A stretch of DNA of 64,000 nt from Aquila chrysaetos chrysaetos (GCF_900496995.4 NC_044018.1:10316501-10380500), one strand, 5' to 3'; numbered from the stretch's first letter, positions 1 to 13,957 are shown. Program-made: numbers and translations. The notes: generated by a model from the letters alone, not told the origin.

Positions 1-1616
1 TCTGAACAATTTCATGGTAAAACAGCTTATGAGAACATTGCTGTTATTTTAAAACTATTTGAAACTTAGAAATTATGTAACTATTTCAAACACAGTATTG
101 AAATGGCTGGCAAAGATAACCCACGTCCCCTTTACTCTGCCCTCATCACCAGATCCTGAAAGGACATGTTTTAGTCACTCATAACAAGCAGGGTATTGCA
201 TCAGGAGTCATATAAAATCTTTGTCATGTCCAGTAGTAGATGCCATTTCCCTTCTGAGTCAGGAATACCTGGAAGTCTCTGCATTCAATATTGCAAAAGA
301 ATAAAAAACAATCCTCTCCCCCACAAGGCAGAAAAGTTAAAAATGCAAATATTGAAAAGTTTAAGCCCAGAAGAAAAATAGAAAGAACCTTCTATTTATT
401 GTTTTGTAAATCTGTTTATTTTTAAGCTAGTCTCATTATTTTGGGGGCCTGACTCACCATTTTTGAATGCTTAAGTTGGCAGCAGTTTTCCATTGCTGGT
501 ACAGTGGTTGTGCTGACTCAGGATGTCTTTACAGCATGCACAGTCCACAGGAAAATATGGACTTTACAGACCCATGCAAATCATATAGTGCACACCAGTG
601 TTTCCTACCATTAATGAAGATCCCATGTGCCTCTGGTTACACATGGTTTGTTAGTTATACCTGCCTCCTTGCTGCAGTAGCAAAGCTCCTGATGTTAAAA
701 TGAAGATGAGAACATTTGGATTCTGGAAACTTCTGTTTAAATATGTCTAAAATGAATCTGTCTGAATATATTGGGAAAATAGGTAATATCCTAACATCTG
801 TATATTTTGTGGCTGTGTGTGGCATAGGCAAAGAGCACAGACACTTTGTCATTCAAAGGGAGACCCTCAATGCCACAAATGACAGTCAAGTATTTGTCAG
901 GTTTCATAGGCCCTGTACCACCATCTGGATCACTGAAAATTTACACCTTAATTCCAATCCTGCTTTTAGATTTGATTGCATAATCCATTAATAGGGAAGC
1001 ATTTTGAAAAGAATTCTGTTGACAGTTTCTAATTAAAAGACATGTATGTTAAAGTTTTAGATTTGCAGGCATACGCACATAGATGCACAGAACACACACA
1101 CCAACATCTGCATACGAAATAAACAGACAAAATAACTGCAGCGTCAAATAAAGTTCCCCAAGTCTTCCTGTTACAAAGCTGCTCTTAGTTGGTTATAACG
1201 TACCCAAACTTTAATTGCATATATGACACAAGTGTCTGTCCTACCATGACTGTTTATTTTTTATTTCAGTCGGAAGGGTTCCACAATGTCTACAAATATG
1301 GCTCAGGGTCAAATGCATTGTTTTCTCATGGTAAAAATTCTTGGCCTGGAGAAGGAAGCTATTCATTCCAGTGCAGAGGAGATACGTGCTGAGCTAGTAT
1401 AGAGGGAACTAGTGAGTGAGGAGTAAGTAAACAGGAGAAAGAGGGGGCAGGAAGAACCAAAGGCTCTGTTTGTTTGGCCAGAGGTAGGCTTCTGGTGCTA
1501 TATGAGGTGGTGGATTTGAGCTACCCAAGGAAGACTGACATAGGAGACAAACGAGCTGCCTGTAGCAGCAGTGGAGACCAAGCAGGGTTATGCTAGTGTA
1601 TCAGTCTAAGTTGCGT

Positions 1617-1690
1617 GAGATCATAAAATCATTTAGGTTGGAGAAGACCCTTAAGATCTTTGATTCCAACCGTTAACCTAACACTACCAG
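1617..1690 (-). repeat. CR1 LINE 3'-end fragment (diverged)
   Basis: The plus strand reads a degenerate form of the conserved CR1 tail in reverse complement: an ATCATAAAATCATTTAGGTTGG-like start, then AGAAGACCCTTAAGATC, then TCCAACCGTTAACC. The same block recurs at 38692-38768. Only the terminal ~75 bp of the element survives, so it is an old, 5'-truncated copy with no coding capacity. Confidence 0.7.
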
Positions 1691-4600
1691 ATATTTATGT
1701 ATGGGCACCTGAATCATGCTTTATGAGTTTACTTGTAGGAATCCACACATGCAGTAGGCATTAGAGGTGCCATGACCCCATAAGAGTCAATAGAAATCTA
1801 TTGAAGAAGTCAAGGTGGAATTTGGCCCTTAAACATGGACATCTGGTTTAATTTTGGGCACTGTGGAATATCCCCATCTGGCCTCCAGCTGTTTTGCCAG
1901 ACAGTTGTGGGTCTCCTATAAAATCTGTCATACCTTCCCATCTCATGTAGGTGCCTCAGATACCTAGAGCATCTCAAATGGCAGTAGGTACCTACACTTA
2001 GGCAGCTGAGTTCTTAGTGGAGCCTGAAGTGCAGCTTCACCCACCTTGCAGTAGACACCTGCTGTCTACTGTAGCTTTCTAAGCACTGATGACTTTATTG
2101 AGTATATCTTTCCTGACTGTGTGGTGGGAATTTGGATGCCTGGTACGCATGTAAACACCACAATACAGTTACGTGTATTTAGATGTTTTTATGCTGAACT
2201 GAACCCGACCCTGACACTAGGAACAACTGATAGTCATAGAGATATTTGAGGAGTAGGGCTGGGAATAGAGGTTCCAGACTGAGAAAAAAGTGGAGAATTG
2301 CTTGGGGGAAAAGCAACTAGGGTTGGAATTGAGACTCAGAATGGGATGGAGAAACGAGAACACTAAATTTGGACTTGGCAGGGCAAGAATGTGGGACTAG
2401 AATAAGAAGCGGAAGTTGTGGAAATTGGAAATGACTAGGTAAGGAGAGTAGAGCTGAAACAATGAGTCAAAGGGGGGTAGAGCAGTCCTGAGACCAGAAA
2501 GGGACAAGACAGAAGGAGTCATACTTGGAAAGACTGGACAAACAACTGGACAGCAAGGCCAGTAGTTGGTAAATATTCAGCCCTTTTCCGCTTGGAAAGG
2601 AACCTAAATTTCCAAAATCTTATCGTTCCTGTTGTCAGCAGGTGCCTTTGGCTATGTTTGCCTTAAAAACAGCAGCAGCACAATAAAAGAGAATTTGTAA
2701 AGATAAACAGTAAATGGTGAGGACCTGATGTTCCCAATGTAGGCATCTCAGAGGGTTATTACTTCAGCCAACAGTTGTCTGCTCCCATGGACTGAATGAC
2801 CATTAGTGACTGGAGCTCAATAAGTGTGACCCTGAAGAGCATCTTTGCCTTAGTTTCGGTTGAAAGGAGTTCATACACTCCGAGACTACTCCATGATGTG
2901 AACCAAAGCATGGTAAATCTGGACAAACGTGACATTTGCTTCAAAAACACACAATACATCCAAACTGAATCACTAATTTCTGTGCTGGACAAACCCAGTG
3001 TGACACCCAGCAGGAAGGTGTCCCATGTTCCTCTGGCCAGAAGCTGACAGTGCAACTTCTTTCAATTACACCATTACCTTAAGGGACAGAGGCCTAAAGC
3101 AGCAGATCTAGAGGTGCTAACACTGTTGCAAATACATGTAGGTGCCATGTGTAAAATACCTGTTTTTTGGTTTACCTCCTTGAAGTCTAGCAGACTGTAT
3201 ACACAAGCTCTGCTAAAACCAGTTGATACTGCATTACCAAGGATTTCAAAGTTAGCACTGTTCTTAATTCAGATGCCTTTTATGTATGCATTAAGAGGTG
3301 GTCTTTCATTAAAACATCACTTTTCCTTTTTTCTCTTTCATTAACCAAAAGAGCTGTTTAATGAAGGAGACAGCGGGATGCAGAACTCCTACCTCATTTA
3401 TGGCAGGAGTGGTAAAATGCCTGTTGAAAGAAACAGAGAACTATATGAAGTAAAAATGGATAGCTTCATAGTAAAGGCACTTAAACTTCACATCCAGGAA
3501 TGAGCTGTTGGTGAAGCCATTAATATTTTTCATAGACGGTCACAGTTCATCCTCACTTTTCTGAGTATCTCATTTAAGATCTTGAAATTTGTTTTACAGA
3601 CAGATAGTGTTTCAGAGCACCCACAAATGAAGTCCAAGAGCATAGTCAATAGCAGTAATGCTACGCACACTGGAAAACCAGCTCTAGGTGTTTCAGACTA
3701 CACTACATACTTTCAAATTAATGTATGTAGTGTGACATTAATTTCTGTACTCCCCATCTGCAAAATGGAGTAAAAATGGCCACTTAAGGTGTTGCAAAAC
3801 TAAATTAACAAATGTGAGCATGCAAATCCTGTAGTGGTGCATGCCAGAGGAATGCACATAAGAAAATAAATTCTGTCTGTAAACCATGAAATATGTAGTA
3901 AATAAATTCTCAGACCACACACAGAATTTAAAACAAAATATACTATCAAATAGCAGCTCATCAGCTGAACGTCATCGTGTCAGTGGATTGAATGAGTCAG
4001 GGATCCTTTGGATCATGCAATGAAGGATTAAACCGTAATGCAAATATACCAGAGGCAGGCTAAGAATGCACATAAATCTTTTGTTTAGGCATTGCCAAAT
4101 CTGTGAGTTCTCAAGTTTACAACCCTACCTGGAGAACAGCCCATTTCGCAGTTCATGCAGACTAAGCCAAGTATTTTATCCACCTTTGTAAGTGTAAATG
4201 ACTTTTCATCTTTTTCTAAATGACCGTGTGATGAGATTCTATGATTAGCCTATTAAAATATCTAATAATTTCAAGGACTACTCTATTAAACTGGAGTTGC
4301 TCCATTTCTTTTTTTGTGTTTCATAATCTTTATTTTTGTATCTATTGGTAACGGAGCCCAGGGTTAAACATAATTTGGTCAGATGTTTGGCTTTCAAAAG
4401 TCCTGAATGCAGCTGGCCATTTTACGTTGGCTTTTTTGAAGAATTTTTGCTAGTGTGGCATCCTGTGATTTATGAATCGAAGGCAAGATCAAAAGAAATT
4501 TTCTGCTAAAGCAAACAACGTGTCTTGTTTCCAGCAATTAGTGAGTGACAAAGGAAACCAATAATGTTTGTTAACATGGGATGGTTTATGTTCTATGTTT

Positions 4601-5442
4601 TACATATACATAGAAGTATAACTTGGGTTGGTGTCTATGCAGCTGAGATACTATATTTTGGATACAGCCAATAGTCAGTAATGTCCAAGATTTGGGTACG
4701 CTTCAACAAGAGAAAAGCAAGTTAGACAAAAACTTGTAACATTTTGTGAAATGCAGTCTGGGCTCTTAGCCCACCTCTGCCCCAGTGGGTGCATTTATTT
4801 ATATTCCACATGGCTACAAAAATGATGGAATTGAAGATTTTTGTGATGAAAGGAAAACTTCTTGTCCCCTAATTTATGTTAGCATTGCTCAATTATTCAC
4901 TGAAGTACAGAAATGAAATATGAAACAAAGAAGAGTAATGGAATTGGGCCAAGCTGTGTGTGTGATATGTTGAGCAATCAAAATCCTTCTGGTACCTGCA
5001 TTCAAACATTTTAGTATAAAGAGTCCTCATCATTAATCTTGTTCCTGTATAGTTTTAAATCCATAGGTTTTTACTGTCTCCCAGACAACCACTCTCCCTT
5101 CAAATACTTTATAGAAATTGAAAAACATAGCTATAGCATGCCAAGTTGAGATGAAAATGGGGGGAAATGATGACTTGGGAAAGAGTGACAGTGTCTCTAA
5201 CAGAGAGAAAAGACACTTCATTGAATATTATATTTGCCTGGAATTTATGACTTTTGTGTTTAGGTGGGCCTTGTAGCACCTGCTTCACGTATGTCATTGA
5301 ACAAGGTTATTAGGGCAAGATCAGAATAAAATGGACTTTGGTAGAATTTTAGTTCACATTACAACCCAAAAGAAAATTGCTCATTCATCTCCAAGAGGTG
5401 CCTGTGCTCTACATGGGCAGCGCTTCACAGAGATAAGATAGA

Positions 5443-5842
5443 GTGTTGGGGTTGTTCAGCCTGAAGAAGAGAAGGCTCCGGGGACACCTTATTGCGGCCT
5501 TTCAGTACTTAAAGGGGGCTTATAAGAAAGATGGGAACAGACTTTTTAGCAGGGCCTGTTGTGACAGGGCAAGGGTTAATGTTTTTAAACTAAAAGAGGG
5601 TAGATTCAGACTAGATATAAGGAAGAAATCTCTGATGAGGGTGGTGAAACACTGGAACAGGTTGCCCAGAGAGGTGGCAGATGCCCCATCCCTGGAAACA
5701 TTCAAGGTCAGGTTGGACGGGGCTCTGAGCAAACTGGTCTAGTTGAAGATGTCCCTGCTCATTGCAGGGGGGCTGGACTAGATGACCTTTAAAGGTCCCC
5801 TCCAATTCAAACTAATCTATGATTCTAAGATTCTATGATTAT
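5443..5842 (+). mobile_element. CR1 LINE, 5'-truncated copy (ORF2 C-terminus plus 3' UTR)
   Basis: A reading frame at 5443-5742 encodes the characteristic C-terminus of the CR1 ORF2 reverse transcriptase: blocks [47 protein letters not shown] and a terminal LDGALSKLV. It is followed by the CR1 3' UTR (GGGGGGCTGGACTAGATGACC, AGGTCCCCTCCAATTC) and the ATTCTATGATT repeat tail ending near 5842. The copy is about 400 bp, inserted in the LDAH last intron, and cannot move by itself. The terminal frame is intact, so it is fairly young compared with the 1617 fragment. Confidence 0.92.
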
Positions 5843-6555
5843 AAAATTCTCCAAGCAAAAAAAGTTTTGCTTCTGAGAATCACCATAATTGCTGTTATTC
5901 TAACATGGCTGAGTGAATCACCTCTAGTTTACATCTAACACCAAGGTTAAGAAAAATAGGTACTCCTCTACCTAAGGCCCCAACCGGGCAGGTGGTTTGA
6001 GATCACGCCTCACGGATGCTAGTAAGATAGAGCTACTCACAGATGTGGATTAACCTCCTACTTTCTCTTAGTTTATATCCAGAAGGCAGCCATCATGGTT
6101 AGCCCCTTCAGTTGGGACATAGCGTCAAGTTTAGTGGTAATTTTGCTATTTGATTAAGTAGCTAGAAAGCTAACATAGAGAACACCTAATAGCTAGGGAA
6201 AACACAGCAGCTTGCCTGGTTAAGGGTGGACTCCATGGACAGCTAGATGTTTTGATCCATAATAAATTTCTTAAGAGAGCCAGACTTTCATCAGCAGATC
6301 TCTGTTTTTAGAATTAAGACTGTATTGTGTTCCACAGTTTTACAGATGAGGAAACTGAGTCACAGAGCATTTAATTGGCTTCATCATAACTGCAGACTTG
6401 GAAACAACCAAAAACTACCAATTGCTGCTCCTCACAGTATATCTTGGGTCACAAAGCATCGCTTATTTCCAAATAATTCAGTGCTCTTTGTTTGGATATT
6501 GGTTGCTTCATCAGTAACTTTTCAAATTAATGATTTGATGCGCTTTGATTTCTAG

Positions 6556-6747
6556 CTGATTTTTTACTATGGAACTGGAGACAGCTGGTGTCCACAGCAC
6601 TACTACGATGAGATCAAAATGGATTTTCCAGACGGGGACATTCGACTTTGTGAGAAAGGGCTCCGCCACGCCTTTGTGCTAGATGCCAGCAAGGAGATGG
6701 CTGCCATGATTACAGACTGGTTACAGGATGATCTGACCAAATTATAA
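6556..6747 (+). CDS. LDAH: LDAH, lipid droplet-associated hydrolase, terminal exon (last 63 residues)
   Basis: The exon follows a TTTCTAG acceptor in phase 0 and ends at TAA (6745-6747). It encodes LIFYYGTGDSWCP, then DFPDGDIRLCEKGLRHAFVL, then an MAAMITDWLQDDLTKL-like C-terminus. This closely matches the C-terminus of vertebrate LDAH (C2orf43), an alpha/beta-hydrolase-fold serine hydrolase on lipid droplets that takes part in sterol-ester and triglyceride turnover. The segment includes the late acid residue (GTGDSW) and the catalytic-histidine block (LRHAFV) of the fold, assigned by family knowledge. The nucleophile GHSIG exon lies outside the window. The neighbouring convergent GDF7 and then HS1BP3 match the human 2p24 gene order. 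The coding part here is intact. Confidence 0.93.
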   Translation: MIFYYGTGDSWCPQHYYDEIKMDFPDGDIRLCEKGLRHAFVLDASKEMAAMITDWLQDDLTKL

Positions 6748-8845
6748 ACACGGATTCAGTGATTAACAAGAAAACGATGTAATTATTTTGTGAACGTGTA
6801 ATTTTTTGTGAGAGAGTCTGTCCTATTTTTTTCTGTTTATTATAGATTATGGCTTGTTTTCTATTGAGATGTTTTAGAGAAAGTTAAAGAGAGACTGGCT
6901 GGTCCAAAGTATAGTTTTATTGATTCAGTGGTGATGTACCTTCATCCTGTGTCTTCAGGACTCTGCAGGACTTGGCAAAGGGTGGAATATTTATTGACTG
7001 CTAGCACTCTAGACAACACTGATACTAGATTCACTAGCTACAAGTGTACCCGAATCACTACCACCTCACTCACCTGCTGGAGGACTGTCAGGGATGGGTT
7101 TGGGGCAGCCCAGCTGGCCTGCTTTAGAAAGAAATACCAGGCTACTCTGTATGGATAACAATCCCCCTGTGGATGGATCCTGGCAATGGATCCTGGTATG
7201 CTGTGAAAGACCTGGCCCTCTCCACGTGTCTCATCCGTCCATGTAACCCAGGTGCATGGCAGCCAGAACAGCCCAAGGGCCCAGGACAACCCTAACGTTG
7301 TCTCCTCCAGGTCAGATGGGGTTGGTCGTCAATCAGAGGTCAGGCTGAGTTCGGGATGAGTACAAGGGAGATGCGTAGATGAGACGTGCAGTTTCTCCAA
7401 GTCTCAGAAGGGGTTTAGGGTGCTGCCAGGACTCCACAGGGTATTAAAAATACCATAAGGTAACTGTGGCTGCTCAGCGAGGGAGTACATGTGGAGCTCT
7501 TGTCTGGCACATGGCCAAGTGTTTCATTTTTTGATTGACTGTAGAGAAGGTAAACGACACTGATCAAAAGTGCCAATATTAAAAGGTTAAAATGGATTGC
7601 AGAATCCATACATAACTACTTATAGGTGGCCTAGCTCTCCTAATGAAGTCCGTGAGAACAGTGCTTGCTCAGCAACTTTAAAGAATTAAACCAGTTTTGA
7701 TGCATGCCTCAATTTCAATTCTTTGCTCTAAGGACTGAATTATGAAGTTTTCAGCCAAGCCACAAATTAGGTAAGTCCACCGTGAGAAAATGGCTATTAC
7801 TCTGCCATGGTTGCACCCGTGAAATGGCATGAAATGTTACTATTGAAGACCAGATCCTTGCTATAACATTGCTGACAAGTACACTCTTCCTCACATTTGT
7901 TCATCCCTCTCCTTTACAGGTAGCAAAAAACTAGAAAAAAACATCCTACCAGTTGTGATAACAGAAGTTACAGGTGATAGCTAGAAATGAAAATAATGGA
8001 AGTAAGGGGAAAAGAGCCAAGTGTAATAAGGAAAAGCGTTCTAGCCATGAACCTGCAAAATAGTCTCCCTGTGGAGTTCATAGAGACATTTATAAATAAA
8101 CAGAACACTACAGAATATAGTCAGGGGAAGTCCTGCACTTGCAAACAAATGAATTTAGATGATGCATTGGGTATCTAACTTAAATGATTTATTAACAGTT
8201 TTAATGTGGTACTAGTGAGGATGGTACTGGAGAATGTTCTCCGTGATGCAGAAAGACCGATTAATTCCTTTTCTTACACGATTATATACACACCTTCCAC
8301 TTCTCTCTAAATCCCCCTTGGATCTTTCACTAATATTTAGAGCAATTTGTAATAGAATTCAGTTTCTGGATATTTTGGACTAGTTTTCAAACCTGCAGAC
8401 AGACAGTGGATTTAAGTGACCTTCTTTGCATCAGAAACTGGTTTAGCTTTTGAGACTAGCCAGTGGATTTTCAGATTACACTGCCGCGTAACGAAAGAGA
8501 TACTGACTGATGCGCGAGGCAGCAATGTTGAGACCACAGTTACAGCAGCATGGGGAGGAGCCAGACACGTTCCAAGTGAAGGGACTGTGCTCGTGCAACT
8601 GATTCTGTTTATTGGAGAGTCATGGGACTTCCCTTCTTTCTACAGGGCCATATTGAGTCACGATCAAAACAATTCTTGTGCTCACTTTAGAAATCCATAG
8701 TTGTATGTGTCTGTGTGTGTCTAAACAGCCCCCCGATGTTGGCATGTATTCCTGTTCGATGGCGTTATGGCAGATGCTAAATGCATCTGTTGGCCTAGGT
8801 GCTCCCTGGGGCAGGGAGAGGGGGGCATGTTCATATACGTGGAGA

Positions 8846-8888
8846 TATATATATGCACACATATATATATATACACATATGCACATGT
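8846..8888. repeat. TA/CA microsatellite
   Basis: The tract alternates ATATATAT runs with ACACAT units for about 43 bp. It is simple sequence with no coding potential; reading frames crossing it show the usual repetitive Tyr/Ile/His pattern. Confidence 0.85.
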
Positions 8889-9226
8889 TTGTATGTTAGC
8901 AACATAAAAAATACAGTTCACTTGGTTGTTTTGGTTCACATGTTGATCTGGTTGAACAAAACCTTTGTTCTTCGAAGTATATGGAATCAAGTAATTGAGC
9001 AAGGACTCAGTTTGTAAAAGTTCAGCTGTTGTAGTGGATCTCCTGAGGACAGAAAAAATCTTGCATTAACCAAAGATGACAAGCAACTATTAAAGCCTGG
9101 AAACTGAAGCACCTATGAGAAGCAGTTGTTTACAGTGCATTATTCGTATACTTTGTATGAGGAATTAATTTAGCAATACTTGTACTTGACTTGTGTATGC
9201 CTTTTATACAAATGTTAATCCATTAT

Positions 9227-9232
9227 AATAAA
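9227..9232 (+). terminator. LDAH: Candidate LDAH polyadenylation signal AATAAA
   Basis: A canonical AATAAA sits 2.5 kb after the LDAH stop in AT-rich sequence. A second AATAAA at 8095-8100 is an alternative. No transcript evidence is available, so the choice is a guess from sequence context. Confidence 0.3.
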
Positions 9233-12200
9233 TCCTACTGACTGCATTAAGACATAAACTGAGATTAGATCTGGTCAGTGATGACAGAGATCTACTGCAG
9301 GATAATGCCTTACGATTTTCTTAAATGAATTTTCTCTAAGATTATCAAAACCATATTGATTCAATTGCTATCTTCCTCCTAGAAGCTGTTACTGTAAGGC
9401 TAAGATCTGAAAATTTGCTACTATATTCACAGCAAAAAAAAGCACGGGTCTAGTTTCCACAGCTGTATTTCCTAAGAGGAGCCGATCTCACACAATGAGA
9501 ATCCAGCTCCTCTGAAGCCCGTGGTGTTCACCATGACCCCAGGCAAAGAGTGTCAAAAATGCTTATGGTCCAAATGTGCCAACTTAACGTGAAAACAGTG
9601 TGGTCTTGCCTATTTTAGACTATTTTAGAATTCTTGAGAAACCTATCGCAAATGAGTTGACTGTATACAGTAGCACCTAATCTCTGTCATTCACATTTGT
9701 GCTTCTCACCACGCGAGTAATCCTGCTAGCTTCAATGATTCTGACTCACGTTCAAGTGTTTTGCTAGATCGATACCTTTTATGAAAAAGTACACAACTCC
9801 AATAACAAAAATAAAGACATTTATGGTAAAATGTAACTTGACTATTTGATAACTTGTTTAGTCTCAGTTCACCTTCTTCATTACTTCATGCATACAAAAT
9901 TTACAAAAATACTTGCCAAACCCCAAATTTCACATGCGATGTAGACATCTGCTAAGTGCAGAGAAAATCAGTGGGTGGTAGGCACCTGACTCACTCAAGC
10001 ATTTTTATCCAGAGACACTCCAAAATAATCAATCAGTGTTTCCCCTTGCTCCCTCCAGCTCCGTGTTTGCTGCTTTGAATGAACTATAGAGTGTGTGGAT
10101 TAGCGAGATTTGTCCCTTCAGGAAGCTTGATGAGTGCTTGCCCAGTGTTTATGGTGAAGAATTTGGAGTTGGACTCCAAGCTAAACACCAGTTTCTTGAC
10201 TCACAGGAGACAGATTGCATACATGAGCCACAACAGATAATCTCTTCTCTGCAGTTGAGGTCATTTACATATTTATTTTAGAGCAAATGGGTTTATACAT
10301 GCATCCACTTCCCGTCCCTTTCTTTGGTCTAGCTAACTGCCAGCAAGCAAAGACTTTAAACAAGATGTTCAATGTTATCATTAATAAAGTTGCTCAAACT
10401 ATTACTGCATTGGATAAACTTACTAGACCCGAGGGACTTGTTTTATTCTGTGTCACAGGTCACACTCAGACTCCCAACTACAGTAAGTTTCTGAGGCTCT
10501 TCACTTGGAGGCAAATGTTCTCTTTCCTGGCACATTTACAAAATAAGAATCCAGAGAACGTTAGTGAATGACCAGGAACTATTAAAACAGCATATATTTC
10601 TGGAACAGCTGATGGGGTTTGAGTACAAGCAGCAGATACAGCAGTAACAGTACAAGCCAGCTGCCAGAAGCGATCGTTGATCTCAGTAGCATCATGCAGA
10701 AGTTATGAAACGGGCTAACACGCATGCTCAGATGGGACAGGCAGGGAGAGACTTCGTTAGAGGCTGTTTTCAAGTGCTTAAGCTGATAGTAAATGGACTA
10801 GGTTTTTCCAGTCCACCTACTGCAGGAACATGCTTGCAGGAAAGTATTTGTGTTGTGGAAAGTAGTTTGCAGTAGCTAATAAAATGCAGAATGTTGTTTA
10901 AAACATCTGACTCGCTCTGTATCTGACTGCAGTGTTTGCCAGTCAGACACTCGAAGGAGATTTTTTGCCATCCTATTTGAAGTCGTTCGCAATGAAAGAG
11001 GCAGTGGAAGGTGCCCCCCCATTTTCCCAGTTTAAGAACATCTTCAACAAACTTGCTTTAAAGCCTCCAAGCTCTTAAATACACTGTGCTTCATATACTA
11101 AGAGAAATCCTTGTGTATGGTGGCTTGTAATTGGGGGAAAAAAGGCTTTCCCAGGGTCAGGACTCAGCTACTCCTTTTCCCTAACAGGCACCCTTAAAAT
11201 TTGATAAGGATCCCGCTGTTCCAATCTAACTTCTTAGAAACAGGAATACCATTTGCAGAATATAAAGTTTTTGAAGCCTTAATGTCATCTGCTCTTATTG
11301 TGCAGGAGGTACTGCAAGTCACCAGTGTTTATTAGGAAGGAACCTGTGTAACTCAATTACAGCCCCAGTACAGCCTTGCTAAAGTCAATAGGAGTGCACA
11401 CAGGCTTAGGGAGACCCAAGTGATCGATTGACTGAGACTAGGACAACAGAGGTGACGTGACATGAACAAAGAGCTTCGGTACAAAAGTATTACCTGCTGG
11501 ACAGGAGTTTCCTTTTATCCTCGTATTCCTACTAACATGCACCAAACTAGGACAATGCAACATAGCAGGATTCCTGTGGAACTAACACTCTGTGATAATG
11601 AGGATTTAAGTTTTCACAGTAATGAAAACATGCCTGCCTAGTATCAGGTACTGAAAATAAGATAAAATTCTCATACTAGAATACTTTGGGACTGCAGTTT
11701 TGCCTCACAGCAAACACGTCCCAGTGATATCCCCAAGCATCTCCTGAATTGGTCTGCGTTACAGAAGACCACATGGGATGGTACTTGAGAGGCTTCAGGT
11801 AAGTCTCGAGCAGATGCTAAAGCCTGGTCCAAAACCTACTGAAGTTAATGTATACATTAAAACTAACTTCACTGGACTTTGGATTAGGTGCTAAGAGATA
11901 AACTGGCGCTCCAAGCACAATAGACCTGGCTCACCTAACTTGCCCCCAATTCATAAAGCAGTGCTCCCAAACCAGATGTCTAAATTCCCTGTCTTGTCTA
12001 ACTTAGATATCTCTATGTAGGGGTACCAGATCTCCCTCTGGAGCTCCTGGCAGGCACCAACTATTTTTTTTTTTACATAAGAGACTTAGGCATTTGCTTC
12101 AGGGCTAAGTCACTAGGTGTCCAAGTCAGACTACATGTCCTGTTTTAGCAGTGCTCTGCATTTTCTTCCATTGTATCAGTGTGTGACCTTGCTGTGCCTC

Positions 12201-13957
12201 TGATTTCTCTCAAATATAAACTGACCATGACAATGCTTGGCTTTCAGAATATATATAAGGATTAACTAGTTTATGTTGTAAATCACATGAGTAGTCTGAA
12301 GTGCTGTGTTAGTACTATGGACTAAAAACCTGTCTCCACTGAAAGCAAACCCACCACTCCCACTGATTTCAGTGCAGACGGCAGATCTTCTGCATGCCTA
12401 GCTGGAGAACTTGTGCCAAAAGACCCCCTCAGCCGACGAGACTGTAAATGAGCATGTGAGGATGCAGGATACTGCCCGAAGGGTGGCTCGTGCTTGGTAT
12501 GTCACTCCATGTGCCCCGGGAATAGAAATCACCATGCCTCACTTCAGCAGAGCCATGTGTTTGTGGGTGTGCTTAAGGTGAAGGGACAGCTTAGAAAATA
12601 CCGGTATTGTAAGAATTCATTTTTAAGTCCTTCAGGCAAACCTCTTGTCAGTTCTCCATGTGTTTCTCCTGGGTCTCGAAATCTGAGGTTGCTCTGCTGT
12701 GACTGAAACACACACCTGATGCCTTGAAGACTTCTTCTGTGCTTCCAAATGTGCCCTACTCCACACCTGCATGTTCACAGTATTGTTAGTAGGGATGTAG
12801 CAGAGGCAGTCTTAACCCTATTGCCTTCACTCGCTGTCTCCAAGGCACTTTGGTGACGTCCACTGCAGGAGCACATGCTAAAGCAACTCACTCTCCCTGA
12901 AACTTCTGATTCTGCCACTATAATGTCCTACTGAAAGCAGATAATAAAAACTTACATAGCTATTTGACAGCCCTCCCCAAATGATTAAGCTAATCTTACA
13001 GATTCTCTGCTTTCTGGATGACCCATAACTTTTAAAGATCACCTACTAGGAATGCAAAAGGGTTTCACGTCCCAGGGTGGTTCATTTAGCTATTAAAAAA
13101 AAAAAAAGACTTCAAAAGAGGGAGGAATGGAAGAATAAAAACCAATATTCAATTAAAAGCAATCTTCGGCAAAAATTTTGCTGCAGTACTAATAGCTTAA
13201 TCTCTTCAGTGCTAGGCGATGTATCACATATACCAGTGGTACCTAACAGGAACGAAACCACCTGACCTGATTTGGGGGAAAATAACTCTCTACTACATTT
13301 TTCCAGGTATTTTTTCATTTCCCAAATTTTGAAATACCTAATTTCTTCCACATTCCCGAAGGGGATGTTTTCACCAGACCTAACCAAATCAAATCGAGTT
13401 CCTCCCACACCCCTCTGGAAAGCCATCGCCTCGGGCTGCCTTTGCGGGGAGCACAGGGAGCCGGGCACCTTCAGGGGCAGAGTCCTGTGCTCAAGTCAAA
13501 CCCATCAGGCCAGCTCTGTGTGGTCACAAGCACAACGTGAGCAGGGGATATTTTTCCAGCTCTCGTGTTTAGCCCTTCAATTTAATGTTTCTGGGCCTCT
13601 AAAGCTTTCTGTGAATGGAGAGACTCCTCTTTGGCTGGGTGCAGCTGGGTAGCTACTGTCAAGGCAGGTAAACTGTATTCAGAAACACAGGAAAGAAAAG
13701 GGATGTACATTTTGATGATAAATCCATCGCAAACACTCACTGTTCTGTGATTTTTTTCTTGGAAAGTACCTGAGGTTGCCAAGGAAGGCAGTGTAAAATG
13801 AACAGCTTTTTCATTTTTGGTTTTAACATCTTAGGTAGCCCAGGAGTTAAGGGTGACTTATGAAGGTTGCTGTGACATGAGCCATCTGGTTTCGGGACAC
13901 AGGCACAAGTCTTCAAAAGAAAAAAAATCTTGCACAGATCTATTTATCAATAAAATA

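Larger units (their letters stand above)
1..6555 (+). other. LDAH: Last intron of LDAH (3' part)
   Basis: The stretch is AT-rich and carries no recognisable exon. It ends in a splice acceptor, TTTCTAG, just before the LDAH terminal exon at 6556. I looked for the penultimate LDAH exon and did not find one, so it probably lies left of the window. The stretch holds a short CR1 fragment (about 1617-1690), a CR1 LINE 3' end (about 5443-5842), a purine-rich strand at 2220-2540 and a small hairpin at 3700-3733. Intron status is inferred from the downstream exon. Confidence 0.75.
6748..13930 (+). other. LDAH 3' UTR and LDAH-GDF7 convergent intergenic region
   Basis: The stretch has no supported coding exon. 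The LDAH 3' UTR starts at 6748. Plus-strand AATAAA signals occur at 8095-8100 and 9227-9232; the second sits in an AT-rich setting typical of a transcript end, but I cannot tell which is used. A TA/CA-rich microsatellite lies at about 8846-8888. Poly-A/poly-T tracts occur near 12062 and 13089. The rest is unremarkable AT-rich DNA. Confidence 0.55.

Noticed and set aside
1262-1393. TTTATTTCAG followed by an open stretch, a possible LDAH exon
   Set aside because: The acceptor-like sequence is good, but the translation (SEGFHNVYKYGSGSN) does not match any LDAH segment I know.
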